A DNA stretch of 39,118 bases from an uncultured beta proteobacterium (lineage in GTDB: Bacteria > Pseudomonadota > Gammaproteobacteria > Burkholderiales > Burkholderiaceae_C), in contig CAISJH010000741.1 in NCBI GenBank assembly GCA_903885585.1, forward strand, positions 1 to 39,118, read 5' to 3'. Both the position numbers and the translations under genes were made by a program. Shown piece by piece: positions 28,140-36,354 of the stretch. Numbering within the stretch: position 1 is the first letter of the stretch; every line of letters starts with the position of its first letter. Below the pieces are notes generated by a model. The model ran no database searches and was not told the origin of the DNA. It saw nothing but the letters and a program-made list of their open reading frames with translations.

Positions 28140-29033
28140 ATGAAGATCGGATTCATCGGACTGGGCATCATGGGCACGCCGATGGCGCTGCACCTGGTCA
28201 GCGCTGGCCACCAGCTGTTCGTCGCCACGCGCAGCCAGCTGCCTGAGGCCGTGGCTGCCTCCACTGCGCTGCGCTGCGCCAATGCCGCCGAAGTGGCACG
28301 CCAGGCCGAGGTGGTCTTCCTGATGGTGCCTGACACGCCCGATGTCGAGAAGGTGTTGTTCGGACCTGGCGGCGTGGCCGAGGCACTGCCTGGGGAGGGC
28401 GCCCGCAAGGTGGTGGTCGACATGAGCAGCATCTCGCCAATGGCCACCAAGGACTTTGCCGCGAAGATCAATGCCCTGGGCGCCGACTACGTTGACGCGC
28501 CCGTCTCCGGTGGCGAGGTGGGCGCCAAGGCCGCCAGCCTGACGATCATGTGCGGTGCTGAACAGTCGGTGTTCGACCGCGTGCTGCCGTTGCTGCAATT
28601 GATGGGCAAGAACATCACCCTGGTGGGTGGCAACGGTGATGGCCAGACCACCAAGGTGGCCAACCAGATCATCGTGGCGCTGAATATCGCTGCGGTGGGC
28701 GAGGCGCTGTTGTTCGCCAGCAAGGCTGGCGCCGACCCGGCCAAGGTGCGCCAGGCGTTGATGGGCGGGTTTGCCAGCAGCCGCATCCTGGAGGTGCACG
28801 GCGAGCGCATGATCAAGCGCACGTTCAACCCGGGATTTCGTATCAAGCTGCATCAGAAGGATCTGAACCTGGCTTTGCAGGGCGCGCGCGAGATCGGTGT
28901 GGCCCTGCCCCAGACGGCCGGCGCCGCCCAGCTGATGCAGGTGTGCGCCGCCAACGGCATGGCCGACCTTGACCATTCGGCGCTGGTACGCGCGCTGGAA
29001 CTGCTGGGCAACCACGCCGTGGCCGAGGCCTGA
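28140..29033 (+). CDS. garR: 2-hydroxy-3-oxopropionate (tartronate semialdehyde) reductase
   Basis: MKIGFIGLGIMGTPMALHL, YVDAPVSGGEVGAKAASLTIMCGAE, GQTTKVANQIIVALNIAAVGEAL, FRIKLHQKDLNLAL. Confidence 0.92.
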   Translation: MKIGFIGLGIMGTPMALHLVSAGHQLFVATRSQLPEAVAASTALRCANAAEVARQAEVVFLMVPDTPDVEKVLFGPGGVAEALPGEGARKVVVDMSSISPMATKDFAAKINALGADYVDAPVSGGEVGAKAASLTIMCGAEQSVFDRVLPLLQLMGKNITLVGGNGDGQTTKVANQIIVALNIAAVGEALLFASKAGADPAKVRQALMGGFASSRILEVHGERMIKRTFNPGFRIKLHQKDLNLALQGAREIGVALPQTAGAAQLMQVCAANGMADLDHSALVRALELLGNHAVAEA

Positions 29034-29045
29034 CAGACGCCCGAC

Positions 29046-30326
29046 ATGGACGCGATGGCCGAGGTCGACCGCCGGGCGCTGCCCCGCCGCATGCTGGACG
29101 CCGCTGTAGCGGCCGCACAGCCGGCGGTGTGCCTGCCTCCGCATTTGCCGCCGCGGCCAAGAGGCCGCACGGTCGTGATTGGCGCGGGCAAGGCTGCGGC
29201 TTCCATGGCCCAGGCGCTGGAGGCGCACTGGGACGGCCCGCTTGAGGGCCTGGTCATCACTCGTTACGGGTACCAGGTGCCGTGCCAACGCATTGAGGTG
29301 GTGCAGGCGGCCCACCCCGTACCGGACGCTGCAGGCGCGCAGGCCACGACGAGGGTGCTGGAGGCTGTGCGCGGCCTGACTGCCGACGACCTGGTGATCG
29401 CCCTGGTCTCGGGTGGCGGCTCGTCGCTGCTGGTAGCGCCTGCGCCAGGGCTCACATTGGCTGACAAGCGGGCTGTCAACCAGGCCTTGCTGGCCAGTGG
29501 CGCCAGCATTTCGGAGATGAACTGCGTGCGTCGGCACCTGTCTGCCGTCAAGGGCGGAAGGTTGGCCGCAGCTTGCCATCCGGCTCGGCTGGTGACTCTG
29601 CTGATTTCAGATGTGCCGGGTGACAACCCGATCAACATTGCCTCCGGCCCCACCGTGGGCGACCCCACGACGTGCGCCGATGCGCTGAGCATTCTCGATC
29701 GCTACCGCATCGACGTCGCACCGGGGATTCGGCAACTGCTGGAAGGTGGGGACGGCGAAACCGTCAAGCCTGGGGACGTGCGCCTGGCCACCATCGAAAC
29801 CCGCCTCATCACCGCGCCGCAGAGGGCGCTGGAGGCCGCAGCGAAGGTGGCCCGTGACAACGGGCTGGAGCCCTACATCCTGGGGGACAGCCTGGAAGGT
29901 GAGGCCCGCGACCTGGGCAATGCGCTTGCCGGCATCGCCCGTCAAGTGGCTCTGAGGGGTCAACCGTTCACCGCTCCGTGCGTGCTGATTTCGGGTGGCG
30001 AGACCACGGTCACCCTGAAGGGCACCGGCCGTGGTGGCCGTAATGTCGAGTTTCTGCTTTCGCTGGCCTTGGCGCTCGATGGGTTGCCTGGCGTCTACGC
30101 CATTGCCGCCGACACCGACGGTGTGGATGGCGCCGAGGAGATTGCCGGCGCGGTGCTCACGCCCGATACGCTGGCTCGTGCCTGGGCCCTGGGCATTCGG
30201 CCCCGCGCAAGCCTGGACAACAACGACGGGCACGGCTTCTTCCAGGCCCTGGGTGACTCGGTCGTGACCGGCCCTACGCTGACCAACGTCAACGACTTCC
30301 GCGCCATCCTCATCGAAAGGAATTGA
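29046..30326 (+). CDS. Glycerate 2-kinase / hydroxypyruvate reductase family (MOFRL/TtuD type)
   Basis: VVIGAGKAAASMAQALE, LVSGGGSSLL, EMNCVRRHLSAVKGGRLA, ISDVPGDNPINIASGPTVGDPTT, ISGGETTVTLKGTGRGGRNVEFLL, AADTDGVDG. Confidence 0.93.
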   Translation: MDAMAEVDRRALPRRMLDAAVAAAQPAVCLPPHLPPRPRGRTVVIGAGKAAASMAQALEAHWDGPLEGLVITRYGYQVPCQRIEVVQAAHPVPDAAGAQATTRVLEAVRGLTADDLVIALVSGGGSSLLVAPAPGLTLADKRAVNQALLASGASISEMNCVRRHLSAVKGGRLAAACHPARLVTLLISDVPGDNPINIASGPTVGDPTTCADALSILDRYRIDVAPGIRQLLEGGDGETVKPGDVRLATIETRLITAPQRALEAAAKVARDNGLEPYILGDSLEGEARDLGNALAGIARQVALRGQPFTAPCVLISGGETTVTLKGTGRGGRNVEFLLSLALALDGLPGVYAIAADTDGVDGAEEIAGAVLTPDTLARAWALGIRPRASLDNNDGHGFFQALGDSVVTGPTLTNVNDFRAILIERN

Positions 30327-30354
30327 TCGAGATGCGCCTGTTGGCCCTTGAATT

Positions 30355-30480
30355 CCCGGCTTCGGGAACAGCAGCGAGTACGTTCGTGAACTGATTCCCG
30401 AAGACCGGGAGCTCCTGCCGCTGCGGGACTTGCTGCTTGCCGGTGCCGGTCTCAAGCCGACCGCCGCCGCTGACGCCGCG
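30355..30480 (+). pseudogene. Remnant of ParD-type antitoxin (N-terminus missing)
   Basis: Frame +1: PGFGNSSEYVRELIPEDRELLPLRDLLLAGAGLKPTAAADAA, resembling ParD (GYGxSSEYVRELIRxDQxRxxLRxLLLxGA). Confidence 0.6.
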
Positions 30481-30641
30481 TCATTCCCCAGATTCGAGTT
30501 GAACCTGAACTCCGCGCCGAGTTGGAGTCCGTGCTCAATCAGGGCTATACGCTGACCGACTTCATCGATGCGACGGTGCGCAGTGCGACTGCCTTCAGGC
30601 GTGCGCAGACGGAGTTCCATGCGCGAGCCCAGGCGGCATCG
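30480..30641 (+). pseudogene. Remnant of second antitoxin (YlcI/YnfO-like), no start codon
   Basis: Frame with VIPQIRVEPELRAELESVLNQGYTLTDFIDATVRSATAFRRAQTEFHARAQAASR; in-frame stop just upstream and no canonical start. Confidence 0.55.
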
Positions 30642-30648
30642 CGCGCTT

Positions 30649-30756
30649 ACCATTCCCTTTGGAAGCGCCGGGTACGTTGCGCTGTACGAGATCGTCAGTC
30701 CTTCAATGACGGTTGTGCTGGCGGTGCGGCACCAACGCGAAGAGGACTATCACTGA
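30649..30756 (+). pseudogene. C-terminal remnant of ParE/RelE-family toxin
   Basis: Different frame: TIPFGSAGYVALYEIVSPSMTVVLAVRHQREEDYH*, typical RelE/ParE C-terminal strand pattern (LAVRHQREDDY). Confidence 0.6.
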
Positions 30757-30862
30757 GGGGCATCCAAAGCGAAGGAGCCTGAGCAGTGCGCCGCCACATC
30801 ACCCGTCAGCGCCGATACTCTTGCCCCGCGGCGCCGCATCGCCGCGACAACAGGAGACCGGC

Positions 30863-31777
30863 ATGCAAGGCTGCGCATTCGTCGACGGCGAGTTCGTCGC
30901 CCCTGAAGACGCGAAGATCTCCATCTTCGATTGGGGCTTCCTGCACTCGGACGCCACCTACGACGTGGCGCATGTGTGGAAAGGCCGTTTCTTCCGCCTG
31001 GACGATCATCTGGACCGCTTCGAGGCCAGCCTGAAGGCGCTGCGTCTGGACCCCGGTGTGTCGCGCCAGCGCATGCGCGAGGTGATGCACGAATGCGTGG
31101 CCCGCGCGGGCCTGCAGGACGCCTACGTGGAGGTGCTGTGCACGCGCGGCCGGCCCGCGCCGGGCTCGCGCGACCCGCGCACCTGCCGCAACAACTTCAT
31201 GGCCTTCGCCATCCCCTTCGTCTGGATTGCAGACCCGGCCAAGCAGCAGCGCGGTATTGACCTGATCGTCAGCAGCACTCAGCGCATTCCCCCGGCCAGC
31301 GTGGACCCGCGCATCAAGAACTATCACTGGATGGACTTCGTGATGGGCCTGTTCCAGGCCTACGAGCGCGGGGGCGAGACGGTGGTACTGACGGATGGCC
31401 AAGGCCATATCACCGAAGGTCCGGGCTTCAACGTGTTCGCGGTGTTCGGCAGCGGCGCTTCGGCGCGCGTGGTGACGCCGGCGGCGGGCGTGCTGGAAGG
31501 TGTGACGCGCCGCACCGTGATCGAGATGGCGCAGGCCGCCGGCCTGGTGGTGGAGCAGCGGCTGCTGGCGGTGGATGAACTGCGCCGCGCCGACGAGATC
31601 TTTCTCAGCACCAGCGGCGGGGGCGTGGTGCCCATCAGCCACCTGGACGGCCTGCCGGTGGCAGGACGCCGCGCCGGCGAGTTCGGGCCCGTGAGCGCGC
31701 AGTTGCAGCAGCGCTACTGGCAACTGCACGAGGATCCGCGCCTCGTCGAGCCGGTCAGGGGGTTGACGTTGGATTGA
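30863..31777 (+). CDS. Class IV aminotransferase (D-amino-acid / branched-chain aminotransferase family)
   Basis: SIFDWGFLHSDATYDVAHVWKGRFFRLDDHLDRF, RIKNYHWMDFVMG, ITEGPGFNVFAV, VLEGVTRRTVIEMA, EIFLSTSGGGVVPI. Confidence 0.93.
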   Translation: MQGCAFVDGEFVAPEDAKISIFDWGFLHSDATYDVAHVWKGRFFRLDDHLDRFEASLKALRLDPGVSRQRMREVMHECVARAGLQDAYVEVLCTRGRPAPGSRDPRTCRNNFMAFAIPFVWIADPAKQQRGIDLIVSSTQRIPPASVDPRIKNYHWMDFVMGLFQAYERGGETVVLTDGQGHITEGPGFNVFAVFGSGASARVVTPAAGVLEGVTRRTVIEMAQAAGLVVEQRLLAVDELRRADEIFLSTSGGGVVPISHLDGLPVAGRRAGEFGPVSAQLQQRYWQLHEDPRLVEPVRGLTLD

Positions 31778-31901
31778 GGGTCCCGCGGTGCCGCTCCAGG
31801 ACTGCGCTCCCTTCTACATCACCTCGCTTCATGGACCCTGGATGCAGCCGTGGAGCCGAATGCTTCTGCTCTGCGGGAAGGGGTAGCCAACCGCGGGCGA
31901 G

Positions 31902-32678
31902 TCAAGGCGACCCGAACTTGACATTCACGCCTGTGAACAACCCGGCATCGTTGGACTTCGTCCCCAGTGCAGGCTTGCTGTTGTACGTGTCTGTAAGGCC
32001 GACGGTGAGGCTGAGCGTGCTGTTCATGGCCACCGCCAGGCCGGCACTGAACTTCACCAGCACGGCCTTGTCGCCACTGACGCCCGCATAGACATCCAAC
32101 CGCTGCTTGAACGAAGTGGTCGAAGACAGCTGGTGAGATGACGACTCGCCGAGGTAAATGTTCGCCCGATTGAACGCTGTGTCTGTCTTGCCATCAATGT
32201 TTTGGGCGATGTTGTACTTGTCTGCCATGTAGCCCACACCGCCCAGGACATCAAACGTCATCCGCTCGGACTTGAAGATCTTGTACCCGAGGCCTAGCGC
32301 CAGCGAGGCGCGCTGATTGAGTTCGATCAGCTCGTCCCCCTCGAGGCCCAGTCTGCTGAAGGCGAAGGCGCGAGGAGATAGGTTGTAGTCGTACTGGCCA
32401 AACCCGGCCCACTTGTTCATCGTGGTCTGGTCCACCCCCAAGGTCTTGCTTTGAGCGTAGTGGATCAGGCCGCCCACGGTGACCTTGTCGGCTGTCGTGG
32501 CCTTGCTGGCATCCGCACTGACCTGCAGGCTGCTGCTCGAGGTATTGCCGGAGCTGATGGAGAGTGCGGCAGCACCAGTGCCTCGCCATAAGCCATCTGT
32601 TCTGTCTTGTGCCATCGCACCACTGCTGCAGACGCCGCAGATAGCCAGAAACATGGAATGAACGGCGGATGACTTCAT
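31902..32678 (-). CDS. DUF481-family outer-membrane protein
   Basis: Signal peptide MKSSAVHSMFLAICGVCSSGAMA; GAAALSISSGNTSSSSLQVSADASKATTADKVTVGGLIHYAQS...FGQYDYNLSPRAFAFSRLGLEGDEL...GLGYKIF. Confidence 0.75.
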   Translation of the reverse strand: MKSSAVHSMFLAICGVCSSGAMAQDRTDGLWRGTGAAALSISSGNTSSSSLQVSADASKATTADKVTVGGLIHYAQSKTLGVDQTTMNKWAGFGQYDYNLSPRAFAFSRLGLEGDELIELNQRASLALGLGYKIFKSERMTFDVLGGVGYMADKYNIAQNIDGKTDTAFNRANIYLGESSSHQLSSTTSFKQRLDVYAGVSGDKAVLVKFSAGLAVAMNSTLSLTVGLTDTYNSKPALGTKSNDAGLFTGVNVKFGSP

Positions 32679-32982
32679 GAGTTTTCCGTGTGGCGCCGAG
32701 TGATCGAGGAAACAGTGTGCGGTGACGCACGCTGAGCCGATTGACACCTGTCAGGGCATTCGACGCCGGCCTCGGTCGTCCTCAACTTGGAGCATCGATG
32801 GAGCGGCTCCACGTTCACGTGCATGTCGAAGACTGCGGTCAGAGCATTGCCTTCTGCTCTGCTGGTGCCCCAGTCAACGCGGACCCACTGCGGCGGCAGA
32901 GGATGCCTTGAAACCTGTGTCGGAGGTGCGGTCGGGACTGCTGGCGGTGTGACTGCGGGGATGTCCGAAGGGCGGGCCCCCT

Positions 32983-33801
32983 TCACTTGGGTGCCACACC
33001 ACCAAGTTCCTGCGAGATGCGCCGCACGGCCTTGGCCAGCAGTTGCTGCGCTGCTGCCCGACTCATCCTGGCGTCGCGTTGCGTCAGATAGGGCATGTTG
33101 AGGCTGGCGATGGCTCCAGCATGCTGGCCGTCGAAGATCGGGTAGGCGATATCGACGATGCCTTGCACGGTGTCGCTCGGCACCTCTTCAAAACCTCGCT
33201 CCCGCAGCCGATCCAGTCGCCCGGCGAGTGTCTGGCGGGAGACACGGGTGGGACGGGCCAGCTCGACCATTTCGTCCAGCAGCCTGTCTCGCAGGCCGGC
33301 GGGCTGGAAGGCGGTGATCACGCGGGCCGAGGTCCTGTCTGCGCGAAAGGGGAAGTGAGAACCCAGCCGCACGCTGAACCCCAGCGGCTCCGGACTTGGG
33401 ATCGACGCGACGACCACCAACCGTCTGTCAACGTGCACGCTCAGATGCAAGGCTTGGCGGGACAGCTGCGCCACCTCCTCCATCACCGGCAAGGACACCG
33501 TGAGCAGGTCGCGCGCCGGCACCTGACCCACGCCAAGATTGAACAGCTTCAGCGACAGCCGGTGCAGGCCGGTTTCACGCAGCACGTAGCCCTGGTCGAC
33601 CAGCACCTCCAGCATCCGGTAGATCTCGCTGGTCGATCGCCCCAGCGCGAGCGATAGCTGCTGCAGGGTCATGGGAGAAGGGGCTGCTGCCAGGCACCCC
33701 AAGATCTCCAGCCCCTTCTCCAGCGCCGGAGCCTTGTAGGTCCGGCGGCTCTTGGGGGATGAGGAAGAGGCTTTCGAGGTTGGCTTCGTCGCTGGTGCCA
33801 T
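32983..33801 (-). CDS. IclR-family transcriptional regulator
   Basis: ALEKGLEILGCLAAAPSPMTLQQLSLALGRSTSEIYRMLEVLVDQGYV; IclR effector domain with GIVDIAYPIFDGQHAGAIASLNMPYL. Confidence 0.95.
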   Translation of the reverse strand: MAPATKPTSKASSSSPKSRRTYKAPALEKGLEILGCLAAAPSPMTLQQLSLALGRSTSEIYRMLEVLVDQGYVLRETGLHRLSLKLFNLGVGQVPARDLLTVSLPVMEEVAQLSRQALHLSVHVDRRLVVVASIPSPEPLGFSVRLGSHFPFRADRTSARVITAFQPAGLRDRLLDEMVELARPTRVSRQTLAGRLDRLRERGFEEVPSDTVQGIVDIAYPIFDGQHAGAIASLNMPYLTQRDARMSRAAAQQLLAKAVRRISQELGGVAPK

Positions 33802-33872
33802 TTGAACCAGTCTAGATCAAGCCAGTTCAGGGTTTCCACTGGTCTGAATCATGAGGTGCAGTCTTGTGTCTG

Positions 33873-33899
33873 TGATTCAAGAGTTTTACATTTGAATCA
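33873..33899. promoter_or_regulatory. Candidate IclR operator: TGATTCAA-N11-TTGAATCA
   Basis: Perfect 8-bp inverted repeat in the divergent IclR / PhyH intergenic region; extra half-site TGAATCA at 33845-33851. Confidence 0.55.
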
Positions 33900-33948
33900 A
33901 GCTTTTATAGATCAATAGAAGATGAGACCGTCAACAGGGGGCAGCGAC

Positions 33949-34797
33949 ATGGGGAAAGTGCTCACGGACGAACAGGTGGCCGCATACCGTCGAGACGGGA
34001 TTCACTTTCCAGTCGAAGTGATGTCTGAGGCGGAAGCGGGCAGTCTGCTGTCTCGTTTCGAAGCTGCGGAGGAGCTTCATGGTGGCCGGCTGCCTGCCCG
34101 GATCAACCAGAAGCCGCACCTGCTGCACCCTTGGATGAACGAGCTGATCCGGCACCCGCGCATCTTGGATGCGGTGGAGGATGTCCTGGGGCCTGATCTG
34201 CTGTGCTGGGGAGCGCAGTTCTTCGCGAAGAATGCCCGTGACCCGTCTTACGTTTCCTGGCACCAGGACGGCACCTACTGGGGACTGTCGTCGCCCGATG
34301 TCGTTACGGCCTGGGTCGCGCTGACGCCTTCAGTCCGCGAGAACGGATGCATGCAGGTGGTGCCTGGTACGCATCGCGCGCAAGTCGAGCATGTGGACAC
34401 CTTTGCGGATACGAACCTGCTCTCACGCGGGCAGGAGATCCAGGTCAGCGTCAAGCCGGAAGATGTGGTGCCGGTGGTGCTGCGGCCCGGCCAGATGTCG
34501 CTGCACCATGTGCTGATCTTCCACGGGTCGGAACCCAACACGGCCGACTACCGCCGGGTGGGTTTCGCGATCCGCTACATCCCGACGCACGTGAGGCAGC
34601 TCAACGCGCCGAGGGAGAGTGCCACGCTGGTGCGTGGGGTCGACCGGTACGACTACTTCGACCTGGAATCGCCGCCCGAGGCCGACATGCATCCGGACGC
34701 CGTGGCCAGACACGCCGCCGTCGTTGACCGCCAATTGAAGATCTTGTATGCCGGGTCGGCCAAGCCCGGCAAGCTCGGTGCCGGCATCGCCCCTTGA
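33949..34797 (+). CDS. Phytanoyl-CoA dioxygenase (PhyH)-like Fe(II)/2-oxoglutarate oxygenase
   Basis: SWHQDGTYWGL (HxD), GCMQVVPGTHRAQVEH, HHVLIFHGSEPNTADYRRVGFAIRYIP (distal His and Arg). Confidence 0.92.
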   Translation: MGKVLTDEQVAAYRRDGIHFPVEVMSEAEAGSLLSRFEAAEELHGGRLPARINQKPHLLHPWMNELIRHPRILDAVEDVLGPDLLCWGAQFFAKNARDPSYVSWHQDGTYWGLSSPDVVTAWVALTPSVRENGCMQVVPGTHRAQVEHVDTFADTNLLSRGQEIQVSVKPEDVVPVVLRPGQMSLHHVLIFHGSEPNTADYRRVGFAIRYIPTHVRQLNAPRESATLVRGVDRYDYFDLESPPEADMHPDAVARHAAVVDRQLKILYAGSAKPGKLGAGIAP

Positions 34798-34861
34798 GGG
34801 CCGTGTCGAGCTTGTTTGGACCCAAGGGGCTCCATCCCTGCCCCGTCAACTGGAGGAGACC

Positions 34862-35857
34862 ATGACCCATCATTTCCCCACGCGGCGAACCGCCCTGGCC
34901 GTCGGTGCCGGCCTGGCCGCCGGCGCTGTCCTTCCTGCCAAGTCGCAGGAGACCATCCGCATCCGCTTTGCGCACTCGCTGTCCTCCACGGAGCCGGCCC
35001 ATCTGGCGGCCGAGTTCTTCGCGAAGAACGTGGCTGCGCGCACCAACGGTCGGGTTCAGATTCAGGTCTTCCCTGGTGAACAGCTGGGCCCGGGCAAGGA
35101 GGTCAACGAGATGATCCGCCAGGGGGCCAACGTGATGAACATCACCGACCCGGGCTACCTCTCGGACTTCGTGCCCGACATCGGCGTGCTCAACGGGCCG
35201 TATCTGGTGCGCACCGTCCAGGAGTACGAGAAGCTGCTCGCGTCGGACTGGTTCAAGGCTACCGAGCGGCGCCTGGAGCAGGCTGGCTTCAAGCTCATCA
35301 TGGCCAACGGCTACTTCGGTCAGCGCCATCTGATCGCGGACAAGCCCGTGCGCTCCCCGGCCGAGATGGCGGGCATGACGGTGCGGGTGCCGCCCAACAC
35401 GATGTGGATCGAGACCTTCAAGGCCATGGGTGCGCGGCCCACCACCGTGCAGTGGGCGGAGGTCTACGGCGCACTGCAGCAGAACGTGGTGCAGGCGGCC
35501 GAGGCGCCGCTCGGGTCGCTTTGGGGTGCGAAGCTGCATGAGGTCCGCAAGGTCATCTCCACCACGGGTCACTTCACCGCCTTCACGATGTGGCCGATGA
35601 ACATCAACTTCTTCAACCGGCTGCCTGCCGACGTCCAGAAGGTACTGCTGGAGGAAGGCACGAGAGGCGGTGCCGAGCAGACCAGGTTGACGCTGTCACT
35701 GAATGACGACTTCATGGCCAGGCTCAAGGGTGCGGGCGTGAGTTTTGTCGATGTCGACAACGCAGCCTTCCAGCGCGCCACGGCATCGGTCTACAAGGCG
35801 TTTCCGAAGTGGACGCCGGGTCTTCACGACACGGTGATGGCGGCGCTCAGGAAGTGA
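34862..35857 (+). CDS. dctP: TRAP transporter substrate-binding protein (DctP)
   Basis: IRFAHSLSSTEPAHLAAEFFAKNVAARTNGRVQIQVFPGEQLGPGKEVNEMIRQGANVM; PAEMAGMTVRVPPNTMWIETFKAMGARPTTVQWAEVYGALQQNVVQAAEAP. Confidence 0.95.
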   Translation: MTHHFPTRRTALAVGAGLAAGAVLPAKSQETIRIRFAHSLSSTEPAHLAAEFFAKNVAARTNGRVQIQVFPGEQLGPGKEVNEMIRQGANVMNITDPGYLSDFVPDIGVLNGPYLVRTVQEYEKLLASDWFKATERRLEQAGFKLIMANGYFGQRHLIADKPVRSPAEMAGMTVRVPPNTMWIETFKAMGARPTTVQWAEVYGALQQNVVQAAEAPLGSLWGAKLHEVRKVISTTGHFTAFTMWPMNINFFNRLPADVQKVLLEEGTRGGAEQTRLTLSLNDDFMARLKGAGVSFVDVDNAAFQRATASVYKAFPKWTPGLHDTVMAALRK

Positions 35858-35859
35858 GC

Positions 35860-36354
35860 ATGCACCGCGGCCTCGCGACGCTGGCCGACCGGTTCGAGGA
35901 ACTTGTCGCCGCTGCCGCGGTGGTGGTCATCATCGCGTCGGTCGGCTGGGGTGTGATCACGCGCTATGTGACCGCACAGCCCGCCGCGTGGGCCAGCGAG
36001 ATCGCAACGCTTGGCTTTGCCTGGGTGGTGTTCTTCGGGGCGGCGGCCTGCGTCAAGTACCGGATGCACCCCGCCATCGACGTGCTCGTTGAACGCCTGC
36101 CGGCAGGTGCGCAGCGCGCAGTACGGGTCTTCAACCACGTGCTGCTGCTGTCGTTCTTCGGGTTCATGGCCTGGTTCGGCACGCGCTTCGCGATCGACGC
36201 CTGGGACAGCCCGAGCCCTGTCCTGCGCATGCCGCAAACCTGGTTGTACGGGCCCGTGGCGCTGTGCTCGGCGCTGATGGCGGTGCGCTATCTGCAGGTG
36301 CTTGCCGGCAGGGTCTGGGAGCTTGACGCGGCGAGGGAAACCAATGCTGGTTGA
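35860..36354 (+). CDS. dctQ: TRAP transporter small permease (DctQ)
   Basis: Small four-helix membrane protein; WASEIATLGFAWVVFFGAAACVKYRMHPAIDVL. Confidence 0.92.
   Translation: MHRGLATLADRFEELVAAAAVVVIIASVGWGVITRYVTAQPAAWASEIATLGFAWVVFFGAAACVKYRMHPAIDVLVERLPAGAQRAVRVFNHVLLLSFFGFMAWFGTRFAIDAWDSPSPVLRMPQTWLYGPVALCSALMAVRYLQVLAGRVWELDAARETNAG

Noticed and set aside
27282-29579. 765-aa minus-strand ORF overlapping the aldolase, garR and glycerate kinase genes
   Set aside because: Antisense shadow ORF in high-GC DNA; low-complexity His/Gln/Arg/Gly-rich translation without recognisable motifs, while the plus strand has three clear conserved genes.
32700-32982. Small ORFs in the gap between the DUF481 gene and the IclR gene
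   Set aside because: No recognisable protein motif or conserved start context; treated as intergenic.
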